From assembly GCA_019115725.1 (NCBI GenBank), contig DXCY01000157.1:1-13760 (forward strand): a stretch of DNA of 13,760 nt. Direction: 5' to 3'. The notes under the pieces are model-generated. The model was not told the DNA's origin, ran no database searches, and saw only the letters and a program-made list of their open reading frames with translations. The position numbers and the translations under genes were made by a program. The DNA is from Candidatus Luteimonas excrementigallinarum (GTDB lineage: Bacteria > Pseudomonadota > Gammaproteobacteria > Xanthomonadales > Xanthomonadaceae). Below are positions 1 through 6,381 of the stretch, piece after piece. Positions within the stretch are counted from its first letter, which is position 1. Each line of letters starts with the position of its first letter.

Positions 1-19
1 CGGGCCCCATCAGCAGCTG

Positions 20-532
20 TCAGCCACCGATCTGCGCACCCAGTACTTCCATCAGCTTGCGGGCCGCATCACCCTGGGCCGGCTGGCCGCGCGGATCCAC
101 CGCGCTCACGAAGGAGCCACCCTCGGTCGGAACGATCCGGACCATGAAGTTGCTGCCTTCATAGCTCACGTCGTAAGTACCCAGCAGCTGCGCGCTGCTG
201 ACCACATCGAGACCTTCGGTGGCCGCCAGCACCTGGCCGACCTGCTCGAACACGGCCTCGCGCTCGACCGGCACGGCAAAGCCCACATGGCTGGCCGCTG
301 CCGGAGCGCCCATGTCCGAACGGGACACCGAGCCGGTCTGCTCCGGCACCACCATCGCGCCGGCCGTTCCCGGACGGTCCAGATCGGGCGGCACTTCCAG
401 CGGGCGATTCTCTGGCGCGGCCGCGTACAGCGCATTTTCCTTGCGGAACCAGCTGCAGCCGGAGGTGGCCAGCACGGCCACCGCCAATGCGGTCAGCACG
501 CCGGTACGCAACACGTGGGGACGAACGGACAT
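20..532 (-). CDS. bamC: BamC-like outer-membrane lipoprotein (short form)
   Basis: 170 aa. An N-terminal signal runs through a hydrophobic stretch (residues 11-25) to a lipobox ending TSGC, with lipidated Cys26. The mature N-terminus carries the VPPDL motif (residues 47-51), also found in the unstructured N-terminus of BamC/NlpB, the lipoprotein subunit of the BAM outer-membrane assembly complex. Residues ~85-165 form one compact alpha/beta domain. E. coli BamC is about 344 aa with two helix-grip domains, so this copy would keep only one. The ATG at 532 was chosen because AGGAGAG precedes it and a signal peptide follows; longer reading in this frame runs into dapA. The gene starts 16 bp after the dapA stop, the same order as E. 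coli dapA-bamC, which is the best support for the name. It could also be a lineage-specific lipoprotein that only shares the N-terminal motif. Confidence 0.7.
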   Translation of the reverse strand: MSVRPHVLRTGVLTALAVAVLATSGCSWFRKENALYAAAPENRPLEVPPDLDRPGTAGAMVVPEQTGSVSRSDMGAPAAASHVGFAVPVEREAVFEQVGQVLAATEGLDVVSSAQLLGTYDVSYEGSNFMVRIVPTEGGSFVSAVDPRGQPAQGDAARKLMEVLGAQIGG

Positions 533-548
533 CTTGTCTCTCCTGAAG

Positions 549-1445
549 TCAGGCCGCGAGTGTATCGCGACAGGTGTGTTCGATCTGCTCCACCAGGCCG
601 AGAATGCGCGCGGCTTCGGCCTCGTGGTGGCGCGAAAGCGGCAGCAGCGGCAGGCGCAGGCCGTGGCCAATGCCCATGCGGGTGAGCAGGGCCTTGATCG
701 GGATGGGGTTGGGCTCGATCCCGGCAAAGGCAAACAGGGGCTGCAGCCTCTCTTCCAGCTCCGCCGCCCCGCCCTCGCCGGCCTGCCGGCACAGCAGGCG
801 CATGGCAAACGGCGCCACGTTGGAAGCCACCGAGATCACACCGTCGGCGCCGGCACGGATCGATCCCGCGCAGCCGGGGTCGTCGCCGCTGAGGACGGTG
901 AAGCGGGGGCCGCGCAGGGCCACCAGCGCCTGCACCCGCTCCGGCTCGCTCCGCGCCTCCTTGATGCCGACGATACGGTCGTGCCCGGCCAAGGCGGCCA
1001 CGGTCCCGGGCAGCATGTCGCAGCCGGTGCGCGGCGGCACGTTGTAAAGCATCAGCGGCAGCGCGCCGTCATCGGCGATGGCGCGGTAATGCGCCTCCAG
1101 CCCGGCCTGGGTGGGGCGCACATAGGGCGGGGTCACCACCAGCGCGGCATCCGCGCCCAGGGTGGCGGACCGACGGGTCTGTTCGATCGTGCGCGCGGTG
1201 CTGGACTGCCCGGTCCCGGCAATCACCGGCACCCGGCCCGCCACCACTTCCACCGCGGTGCGCAGCAGCAGGTCGAATTCGGAATGGAACAGCGAGGCCG
1301 ACTCGCCGGTGGACCCGCCCACCACGACGCCATCGATACCGGCCTCCAGCTGCAGCTCAAGCAACCGGCGCCAGGCCGGGAGGTCGATTTCACCGGCGAG
1401 CGTGAGCGGCGTGGCCAGTGCGGTGATACAACCTGAAAGTCGCAA
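549..1445 (-). CDS. dapA: 4-hydroxy-tetrahydrodipicolinate synthase
   Basis: 298 aa (E. coli DapA 292). The enzyme condenses pyruvate with aspartate-semialdehyde, the first step committed to diaminopimelate and lysine, in the cytosol. It is a TIM-barrel class I aldolase. Visible residues: Schiff-base Lys162 in GIKEA, catalytic Tyr134 in LYNVP, Arg139, Tyr108, and a GSTGES loop with Ser45/Thr46 (E. coli Thr44/Thr45). The start is a TTG at 1445-1443, with AGGAA 9 nt upstream. It gives the expected family length and begins at the conserved ITALATPLT strand; the frame stays open upstream to 1568 but that extension does not look like DapA. The residues of the E. coli lysine-inhibition site are largely replaced (see findings). 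It is divergent from gcvR and followed 16 bp later by the BamC-like gene. Confidence 0.95.
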   Translation of the reverse strand: MRLSGCITALATPLTLAGEIDLPAWRRLLELQLEAGIDGVVVGGSTGESASLFHSEFDLLLRTAVEVVAGRVPVIAGTGQSSTARTIEQTRRSATLGADAALVVTPPYVRPTQAGLEAHYRAIADDGALPLMLYNVPPRTGCDMLPGTVAALAGHDRIVGIKEARSEPERVQALVALRGPRFTVLSGDDPGCAGSIRAGADGVISVASNVAPFAMRLLCRQAGEGGAAELEERLQPLFAFAGIEPNPIPIKALLTRMGIGHGLRLPLLPLSRHHEAEAARILGLVEQIEHTCRDTLAA

Positions 1446-1474
1446 ACCTGTGGTTTCCTGAGCGGGTGCCAACG

Positions 1475-1504
1475 ATCTTACTTGCGGCTCCAAAGCACGG
1501 GCAA
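1475..1504 (-). promoter_or_regulatory. Candidate sigma-70 promoter of dapA
   Basis: Read on the minus strand: -35 TTGCCC (1504-1499), 18-bp spacer, -10 TAAGAT (1480-1475). The predicted transcript start near 1468 leaves a leader of about 23 nt that holds the AGGAA ribosome site. Seen by eye only; 4/6 matches in each box. Confidence 0.45.
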
Positions 1505-1511
1505 GTATGCT
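1482..1511 (+). promoter_or_regulatory. Candidate sigma-70 promoter of gcvR-bcp
   Basis: -35 TTGCGG (1482-1487), 18-bp spacer, -10 TATGCT (1506-1511). A start site near 1518 falls on or after the upstream in-frame GTG at 1517, which favours the downstream TTG at 1598 as the gcvR start. It overlaps the dapA promoter on the other strand almost completely, so the two genes may compete for polymerase. Weak match to consensus. Confidence 0.3.
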
Positions 1512-1597
1512 GACAGGTGGCAGTGGCCCGGCAACGGGCTGCTGTTCAGGACCAGAGCAATACCCCAAGCGACACCCCTATTCCGCCGGACGCTGCC

Positions 1598-2164
1598 TTG
1601 ACCGAACCCGACATCGTTGCCAGGCCTGCGCCGAACGAAAACCACCTGATCATCAACGCCTACACGACGCATCCGCACTCTCCGCTGCTGATGCTCAGCC
1701 GGCGCATCGCCGACAGCGGCTGCAACCTGGCCGACGCCCGCCTGTCCACGGTGGGACGCGATGTTTCCATGACCGCACTGGCGGTCGGCTCCTGGGATGC
1801 GGTGGCCAAGCTCGAGTCCATGCTCGGCCGGCTGGACCGGGAAGAAGGCCTGAAGCTGGTCTGGTACCGCACTGGCCCCAAGGCGATGCAATCCAACCTG
1901 CTGCCCTACGTGGTCGAAGTGATCGCGGCCGACAAACCCGGCATCCTGTTCCAGCTGGCGGACTTCTTCGACCGCCAGGGCATCACCATTGAAAGCCTGC
2001 ATTCCTCGCGCTACCAGGCAATGCAGACCGGCGCGGACATGTTTTCCGCCCAGATCACCATCGGCGTGCCAGCCGACATGCACATCGCCGCGCTGCGCGA
2101 CGATTTCCTCGAGTTCTGCGACCACCTCAACCTGGACGCGATCATGGACCCGATGAAGTTCTGA
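1598..2164 (+). CDS. gcvR: Glycine cleavage system repressor GcvR-like ACT protein
   Basis: 188 aa from TTG (E. coli GcvR 190). Two ACT domains (about 16-90 and 104-180) and no DNA-binding domain. In E. coli, GcvR represses the gcv operon by binding GcvA, relieved by glycine; the same role is inferred here. The second ACT domain starts at VVEVIAADKPGILFQLADFF, a typical ACT beginning, and the C-terminus ends MDPMKF. The start is uncertain: the frame is open back to GTG 1517, but the codons between 1517 and 1597 have poor third-position GC, there is no good ribosome site there, and a candidate promoter start lies at about 1518. No strong Shine-Dalgarno is seen before TTG 1598 either (only GGA). 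It is divergent from dapA and 58 bp upstream of bcp, as in E. coli. Confidence 0.85.
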   Translation: MTEPDIVARPAPNENHLIINAYTTHPHSPLLMLSRRIADSGCNLADARLSTVGRDVSMTALAVGSWDAVAKLESMLGRLDREEGLKLVWYRTGPKAMQSNLLPYVVEVIAADKPGILFQLADFFDRQGITIESLHSSRYQAMQTGADMFSAQITIGVPADMHIAALRDDFLEFCDHLNLDAIMDPMKF

Positions 2165-2222
2165 ACGTGCAGGATCGACGGCAGGCAGCCATGGCCCACA
2201 CAGCAACACAGGGACCCGATCC

Positions 2223-2696
2223 ATGAACGAAGGCGACACCCTCGACCAGACCACGCTGGACCTGCCGCTGCAGCTGTCCGGCGGCACCTCCGCGACCCTC
2301 GGCGACTACGCCGGCAAGTGGCTGGTGCTCTACTTCTATCCCAAGGATTCCACCCCCGGCTGCACCACCGAGGGGCTGGACTTCAACGCCCTGCTGCCCG
2401 AGCTGGAACAGCTCAACGCCACGGTGCTGGGCGTCTCGCGCGATTCGGTGAAATCGCATGACAACTTCTGCGCCAAACAGGGATTCAGGTTCCCGCTGGT
2501 GAGCGATACCGACGAGACCCTGTGCCGGGCGTTCGACGTGATCAAGGAGAAGAACATGTACGGGCGCAAGGTAATGGGCATCGAGCGCAGCACCTTCCTG
2601 ATCGACCCGCAGGGGCGGATCGCGGCCGCGTGGCGCAAGGTGCGCGTCCCCGGCCATGCCCAGGCGGTACTGGAGGCGTTGAAGCAACAGGCGTAG
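2223..2696 (+). CDS. bcp: Thioredoxin-dependent peroxiredoxin (BCP/PrxQ family)
   Basis: 157 aa, full family length. Reduces hydrogen peroxide and organic peroxides with electrons from thioredoxin. The peroxidatic Cys47 sits in the TPGCTTEG motif (residues 44-51) with Thr44. There is no Cys five residues on, the resolving position of E. coli BCP (Cys50). Cys83 lies 36 residues after Cys47, as does the Cys48-Cys84 pair reported for Xanthomonas campestris BCP, so Cys83 is the probable resolving residue; Cys101 is a third cysteine. ATG at 2223 with AGGGA about 9 nt upstream. It probably shares a transcript with gcvR. Its TAG stop codon is part of the GTAG that begins the REPIN-like element downstream. 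Confidence 0.93.
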   Translation: MNEGDTLDQTTLDLPLQLSGGTSATLGDYAGKWLVLYFYPKDSTPGCTTEGLDFNALLPELEQLNATVLGVSRDSVKSHDNFCAKQGFRFPLVSDTDETLCRAFDVIKEKNMYGRKVMGIERSTFLIDPQGRIAAAWRKVRVPGHAQAVLEALKQQA

Positions 2697-2757
2697 ATCG
2701 GGGCTGCGCCCCCGATGTGTTCGGCCCGTTACCGTCGGGGACGTAGCCCCGACCTAC
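2693..2757 (+). repeat. REPIN-like pair of inverted GTAG (SMAG-type) REP hairpins
   Basis: A 65-bp element bounded by GTAGATCGGGGC and its near-exact inverse GCCCCGACCTAC. It contains two hairpins: ATCGGGG/CCCCGAT (2697-2716) and GTCGGGG/CCCCGAC around ACGTAG (2734-2753). Terminal GTAG plus a GC-rich stem is the signature of REP/SMAG elements mobilised in trans by RAYT transposases in Stenotrophomonas and relatives; two in inverted orientation make a REPIN. It fills almost the whole bcp-phoH gap, begins inside the bcp stop codon, and may also act as a terminator or mRNA-stabilising structure. No RAYT gene is present in this window. Confidence 0.8.
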
Positions 2758-2774
2758 AGGAAGCCACCTGACCG

Positions 2775-4178
2775 ATGATGACCAAAGGCAAACGCGTCTA
2801 CGTACTCGACACCAACGTGCTGATGCACGACCCCACGGCGCTGTTCAAGTTCGAGGAGCACGATGTCTACCTGCCCATGCAGGTCATCGAGGAGCTGGAC
2901 AACGGCAAGAAGGGCCTGTCGGAGTCCTCGCGCAATGCGCGCCAGGTCAGCCGCTTCATCGACGAGCTGATCGAAACCCAGGGCGCCGACAAGATCACCA
3001 CCGGCCTGCGCCTCACCCCGCCCAGCGGGCTGCAGCTGCGGGGCGAGGAAGCCATCGGCTTCCTGCGCTTCCAGACCACGGTGCCGAAGGAGGACAAGAC
3101 CTCGTTCGGCGCGGTGGCGCCCGACAACCGCATCCTTGGTGCCATCCTCGCCCTGCGCGCGGAGGCGAGCGACACACCGGTAGTGTTCGTTTCCAAGGAC
3201 ATCAATCTCAGGATCAAGGCCGCGATCGCCGGCATTGCCAGCGAGGATTACGAGAACGACCGGGCGCTGGATGATTTCAGCCTGCTCTACACCGGCGCCA
3301 AGGCGCTGCCGGAAGATTTCTGGCAACGCCACGGCCGCGACCTGAAGTCGTGGACCGACAAGGGCCACACGTTCTACGAGCTGGACATGGCCGAGGACGA
3401 CGACTGGTATCCGAACCAGTTCCTCTACCTGCCGGGCGACGAGCAGTCCGAATTCCGCGTGGCCAAGGTGGAAGATGGCAAGGCCACCCTGCAGATCGTT
3501 GACGACTACCGTGCCAGCCAGCATGCGGTATGGGGGATCCTGGCCCGCAATCGCGAGCAGAACTTCGCGCTCAATGCGCTGATGGATCCTGAGATCGATT
3601 TCGTCACCCTGCTCGGCACCGCCGGTACCGGCAAGACCCTGCTGGCCCTGGCCGCGGGCCTGGCCCAGGTGATGGACCAGCGCCGCTACCGCGAGATCAT
3701 CATGACCCGCGCCACGGTCAGCGTGGGCGAGGACATCGGCTTCCTGCCGGGCACGGAGGAAGAAAAGATGACCCCGTGGATGGGCGCGCTGACCGACAAC
3801 CTGGAAGTGCTCACCCACAACCAGGAGGGCGGCAGCTGGGGGCGGCAGGCCACCAACGACCTGCTGGCCAGCCGGATCAAGATCCGATCGCTGAACTTCA
3901 TGCGCGGGCGCACCTTCCTCAGCCGCTGGCTGATCCTGGACGAGGCCCAGAACCTCACGCCCAAGCAGATGAAGACCCTGATCACCCGCGCCGGCCCGGG
4001 CACCAAGATCGTCTGCCTGGGCAACCTGGAGCAGATCGACACGCCCTATCTGACCGAAACCACCTCGGGGCTCACCTATGCGGTGGACCGGTTCAAGGGC
4101 TGGGAGCACAGCGCGCATATCACCCTGCGCCGCGGTGAGCGTTCGCGTCTGGCGGACTATGCGTCGGAGGTGCTGTAA
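2775..4178 (+). CDS. phoH: PIN domain-PhoH family ATPase (PhoH2-like)
   Basis: 467 aa. N-terminal PIN ribonuclease-type domain (about 7-150) with its acidic residues in place: Asp12 (LDTNVL), Glu39/Glu40, Asp117 (PDNR) and Asp142. C-terminal PhoH ATPase domain (about 255-467) with Walker A GTAGTGKT (281-288) and Walker B LILDEAQN (386-393). Proteins with this architecture (mycobacterial PhoH2, Bacillus YlaK group) are described as RNA-unwinding, RNA-cleaving enzymes; a role in RNA turnover is inferred. E. coli PhoH lacks the PIN part. Two ATG codons lie in tandem at 2775 and 2778; AGGAA at 2758-2762 is 12 nt from the first, so the second could be used. It follows bcp after a REPIN and is itself followed by hairpins, so it is probably a separate transcription unit. 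Confidence 0.92.
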   Translation: MMTKGKRVYVLDTNVLMHDPTALFKFEEHDVYLPMQVIEELDNGKKGLSESSRNARQVSRFIDELIETQGADKITTGLRLTPPSGLQLRGEEAIGFLRFQTTVPKEDKTSFGAVAPDNRILGAILALRAEASDTPVVFVSKDINLRIKAAIAGIASEDYENDRALDDFSLLYTGAKALPEDFWQRHGRDLKSWTDKGHTFYELDMAEDDDWYPNQFLYLPGDEQSEFRVAKVEDGKATLQIVDDYRASQHAVWGILARNREQNFALNALMDPEIDFVTLLGTAGTGKTLLALAAGLAQVMDQRRYREIIMTRATVSVGEDIGFLPGTEEEKMTPWMGALTDNLEVLTHNQEGGSWGRQATNDLLASRIKIRSLNFMRGRTFLSRWLILDEAQNLTPKQMKTLITRAGPGTKIVCLGNLEQIDTPYLTETTSGLTYAVDRFKGWEHSAHITLRRGERSRLADYASEVL

Positions 4179-4185
4179 ACGCCTT

Positions 4186-4205
4186 GTCGGGGGCGTAGCC
4201 CCGAC
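4186..4205 (+). repeat. Single REP (SMAG-like) hairpin after phoH
   Basis: Stem GTCGGGG/CCCCGAC around GCGTAG, 8 bp after the phoH stop. It is nearly identical to the right half of the REPIN at 2734-2753, but the outer CTAC is degenerate (CTGT). Likely a decayed REP copy; it may double as the phoH transcript end. Confidence 0.7.
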
Positions 4206-4228
4206 CTGTGGCACCCGTGCCCCGCATC

Positions 4229-4258
4229 CGCAGGCCGGCCCTACGTGGCCGACCTGCG
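4229..4258 (+). repeat. 12-bp-arm inverted repeat, REP-like variant
   Basis: Arms CGCAGGCCGGCC and GGCCGACCTGCG (one mismatch) around CTACGT. The loop is the reverse complement of the ACGTAG loop of the REPIN right half, so this may be a diverged REP in the opposite orientation, paired with the hairpin at 4186-4205. Confidence 0.6.
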
Positions 4259-4267
4259 AGATACCCG

Positions 4268-4299
4268 GGGGCGCCGAGCGCCAGGAACAGCGCCGCCCC
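4268..4299 (+). repeat. Nested GC-rich hairpin in the phoH-regulator gap
   Basis: Outer arms GGGGCG (4268-4273) and CGCCCC (4294-4299); an alternative small hairpin is GGCGC-CGA-GCGCC (4270-4282). A short T-run follows at about 4310-4313, too far for a classic intrinsic terminator. The rest of the gap to 4391 holds the promoter/operator described separately. Confidence 0.35.
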
Positions 4300-4329
4300 T
4301 CATGACGCCTTTTACATCATATTCAATGC

Positions 4330-4365
4330 CTGGAGATTGCCTAAGCACGCTCCAGAAAGCATAAT
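4330..4365 (+). promoter_or_regulatory. Promoter and overlapping palindromic operator of the XRE regulator-SulP pair
   Basis: -35 TTGCCT (4337-4342), exactly 17 bp, -10 CATAAT (4360-4365), predicting a start near 4372. Over the -35 and spacer lies a 26-bp imperfect palindrome: CTGGAGATTGC (4330-4340), 4-bp centre CTAA, GCACGCTCCAG (4345-4355), with 9 of 11 positions symmetric. This is the usual position for repression by a small dimeric HTH protein, so autoregulation by the next gene is a reasonable inference. Confidence 0.6.
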
Positions 4366-4391
4366 GGGCGCATCACACACCCGGATTCCAT

Positions 4392-4646
4392 ATGATCTCC
4401 GCCGCCCAGCTGCGCGCGGCGCGCGCACTCCTTGGTCTTGACCAGCGCGGTCTGGCCGCGATTTCAGGCGTTTCGCTGCCCACCATCCAGCGCATGGAGG
4501 CCAGCGGCGGAGATGTGCGCGGCGCCATCAGCACCCTTACCAAGGTGGTCGCGGCGCTCGACCAGGCCGGAATCGAACTCATTGCCAACGACCAGCCCAG
4601 CCAGGGCCGCGGCCGCGGCGTGCGCCTGAAGGAACGCGCAGACTGA
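4392..4646 (+). CDS. Small XRE-family helix-turn-helix regulator
   Basis: 84 aa. A Cro/C1-type HTH covers about residues 4-60, with the turn at ISGVSLPTIQRMEA (24-37); it begins with the typical ISAAQLRAARALLGL helix. The C-terminus is short and basic (RGRGVRLKER) with no sensor domain. The ATG at 4392 (in CATATG) has no recognisable Shine-Dalgarno in its roughly 20-nt predicted leader, but it is the only start that keeps helix 1. The stop lies 1 nt before the SulP start, so the two are co-transcribed and probably translationally coupled. A palindrome at its own promoter suggests it represses itself and the transporter; the signal is unknown. Orphan regulators of this size also occur as antitoxins, but no toxin partner is present. 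Confidence 0.85.
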   Translation: MISAAQLRAARALLGLDQRGLAAISGVSLPTIQRMEASGGDVRGAISTLTKVVAALDQAGIELIANDQPSQGRGRGVRLKERAD

Positions 4647-4647
4647 G

Positions 4648-6345
4648 ATGAAGCTGGACCGCCAGTACCTGCAGGCCTTCGAGCCCAAGCTCCTCACCGT
4701 ACTGCGCGAGGGCTACGGCTGGCGGGACCTGCGTGCAGACCTGGTTTCCGGCCTCACCGTCGCCATCGTTGCCCTGCCCCTGGCCATGGCCCTGGCGATT
4801 GCCAGTGGCACCACGCCGGACAAGGGTATTTCCACCGCGATCATCGCCGGATTCCTGATCTCGGCCCTGGGCGGCTCGCGGGTGCAGATCGGCGGACCTA
4901 CCGCGGCATTCATCCCGGTGGTGTTCGTGGTGATCGAGCGCTTCGGCTATGGCGGCCTGGTGCTGTGCACCTTCATGGCCGGGCTGATGCTGATCGCGGC
5001 GGGTCTGCTGCGGCTGGGCACGCTGATGCGCTACATGCCCCAGCCGGTGATCACCGGCTTCACCGCGGGCATCGCAGTCACCATTTTCTCCAGTCAGGTC
5101 AAGGATGCGCTGGGCCTGCAGATGGACGAGATGCCGGGCGACTTCATCGGCCGCTGGGTGGCCTATGGCCAGCACCTGCTCACTACCCAGCCGGTCGCCG
5201 TGGCACTGACCGTGCTGGGCCTGGCGGTGATCATCGGGCTGCGGCGCTGGCGTCCCAGCTGGCCCGGGTTCCTGATTGCGCTGCTGGCCTGCACCGGGCT
5301 GGCGGTGGCCTTCAACCTGCCTGCGGAAACCATCGGCAGCCGCTTCGGCGAGCTGCCCTCCACGCTGCCGGAATTCCGGATCCCGGAGATCCCCTTCCAC
5401 CGCGTGCTGGAACTGGTGCCCAGCGCTTTCACCATCGCCTTCCTGGCGGGCGTGGAATCACTGCTGTCGGCGGTAGTGGCCGATGGCATGACCGGCGGCC
5501 GCCATCGCTCCAACGGCGAGCTGGTGGCCCAGGGCGTGGCCAACGTGGGCTCGGCACTGTTCGGCGGGCTGCCCGCCACCGGGGCCATTGCCCGCACCGC
5601 CACCAACATCCGCGCCGGCGCACGCTCGCCGGTATCGGGCATGCTGCACGCGGGCTTCCTGCTGCTGTTCATGCTGCTGCTCACCCCGTTGATGAGCTTT
5701 GTGCCGCTGGCAGCGCTTGCCGCGGTGCTGCTGGTGGTGGCCTGGAACATGAGCGAGGTGGAGAACTTCCGCAACACCATGTCGGCGCCCGTCGGCGATC
5801 GGGTGGTGCTGCTGCTGACGTTCCTGCTGACGGTGTTCTTCGATCTCACCGTGGCGATCCAGGCGGGCGTGGTGGTGGCCGCCCTGGTGTTCATGTACCG
5901 CATGTCGGAGGCGGTCGAAGTCAGCTCCGGCATCCGCACCATCGATGATGACCTGCACCGTGATGCGGACGACGTGCTGCACATCGACGAAGGCAAGCAG
6001 CGCAAGCTGCTGCCGCCCGGCGTGGAGGCCTACCAGATCACCGGCCCGCTGTTCTTCGGCGCGGCGAACCGGCTGGACAACCTGCTGGACCAGTTCCACC
6101 AGCCGCCTGCTGCCTTCATCCTGCGCATGCGCCTGGTGCCGATCATCGACTCCAGCGGCGTGCATGCCGTCCGCGCCCTGGCCGAGCGCTGCCGGCGCAA
6201 GGGCATCGTGCTGATCATCTCCGGCCTGCAGGACCAGCCGAACCGGATCCTCGCCAGCATGCAGCTGCACGAACGACCGGGCGAGCTGTACTTCGCCTCC
6301 AACTTCCACGCCGCCCTCGCCATCGCCCGCTCCGTCATCAAGTAA
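4648..6345 (+). CDS. SulP family anion permease with STAS domain
   Basis: 565 aa, full length. Inner-membrane transporter of the SLC26/SulP family. The membrane domain spans about residues 30-418 with many hydrophobic helices. Conserved segments include GGPTAAFIPVV (82-92, the half-helix region that shapes the anion site), PQPVITGFTAGIA (131-143) and GLPATGAIARTATN (307-320). A cytoplasmic STAS domain follows (about 455-563), with the family turn DSSG at 501-504. The substrate cannot be read from the sequence: members carry sulfate, bicarbonate, C4-dicarboxylates (DauA) or chloride, and no sulfate-assimilation, carbonic anhydrase or dicarboxylate gene lies nearby. AAGGAA at 4629-4634 lies 13 nt from the ATG, inside the regulator gene, consistent with coupled translation. 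The next gene, thiD, starts 36 bp later, so read-through is possible. Confidence 0.93.
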   Translation: MKLDRQYLQAFEPKLLTVLREGYGWRDLRADLVSGLTVAIVALPLAMALAIASGTTPDKGISTAIIAGFLISALGGSRVQIGGPTAAFIPVVFVVIERFGYGGLVLCTFMAGLMLIAAGLLRLGTLMRYMPQPVITGFTAGIAVTIFSSQVKDALGLQMDEMPGDFIGRWVAYGQHLLTTQPVAVALTVLGLAVIIGLRRWRPSWPGFLIALLACTGLAVAFNLPAETIGSRFGELPSTLPEFRIPEIPFHRVLELVPSAFTIAFLAGVESLLSAVVADGMTGGRHRSNGELVAQGVANVGSALFGGLPATGAIARTATNIRAGARSPVSGMLHAGFLLLFMLLLTPLMSFVPLAALAAVLLVVAWNMSEVENFRNTMSAPVGDRVVLLLTFLLTVFFDLTVAIQAGVVVAALVFMYRMSEAVEVSSGIRTIDDDLHRDADDVLHIDEGKQRKLLPPGVEAYQITGPLFFGAANRLDNLLDQFHQPPAAFILRMRLVPIIDSSGVHAVRALAERCRRKGIVLIISGLQDQPNRILASMQLHERPGELYFASNFHAALAIARSVIK

Positions 6346-6381
6346 GGGGCACGCCATGCGCGCGTGCGGCACAATTGGGGG

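Noticed and set aside
1..10. Possible start of a further minus-strand gene (ATG at 10-8)
   Set aside because: Only three codons are visible and there is no ribosome site before it.
219..1436. Long plus-strand open frame opposite bamC and dapA
   Set aside because: Mirror frame of GC-rich coding sequence; its translation is low-complexity and resembles no family, whereas the minus-strand proteins are clear.
2754..4214. Minus-strand open frame of 486 codons opposite phoH
   Set aside because: Antisense shadow of a well-supported PIN-PhoH gene; composition is His/Gly/Gln-rich noise.
4392..4646. Antitoxin of a toxin-antitoxin pair
   Set aside because: Size fits, but the adjacent gene is a transporter and no toxin-like frame lies on either side.
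6346..6381. TPP riboswitch before thiD
   Set aside because: The 36-bp gap is too short and lacks the conserved THI-box segments.
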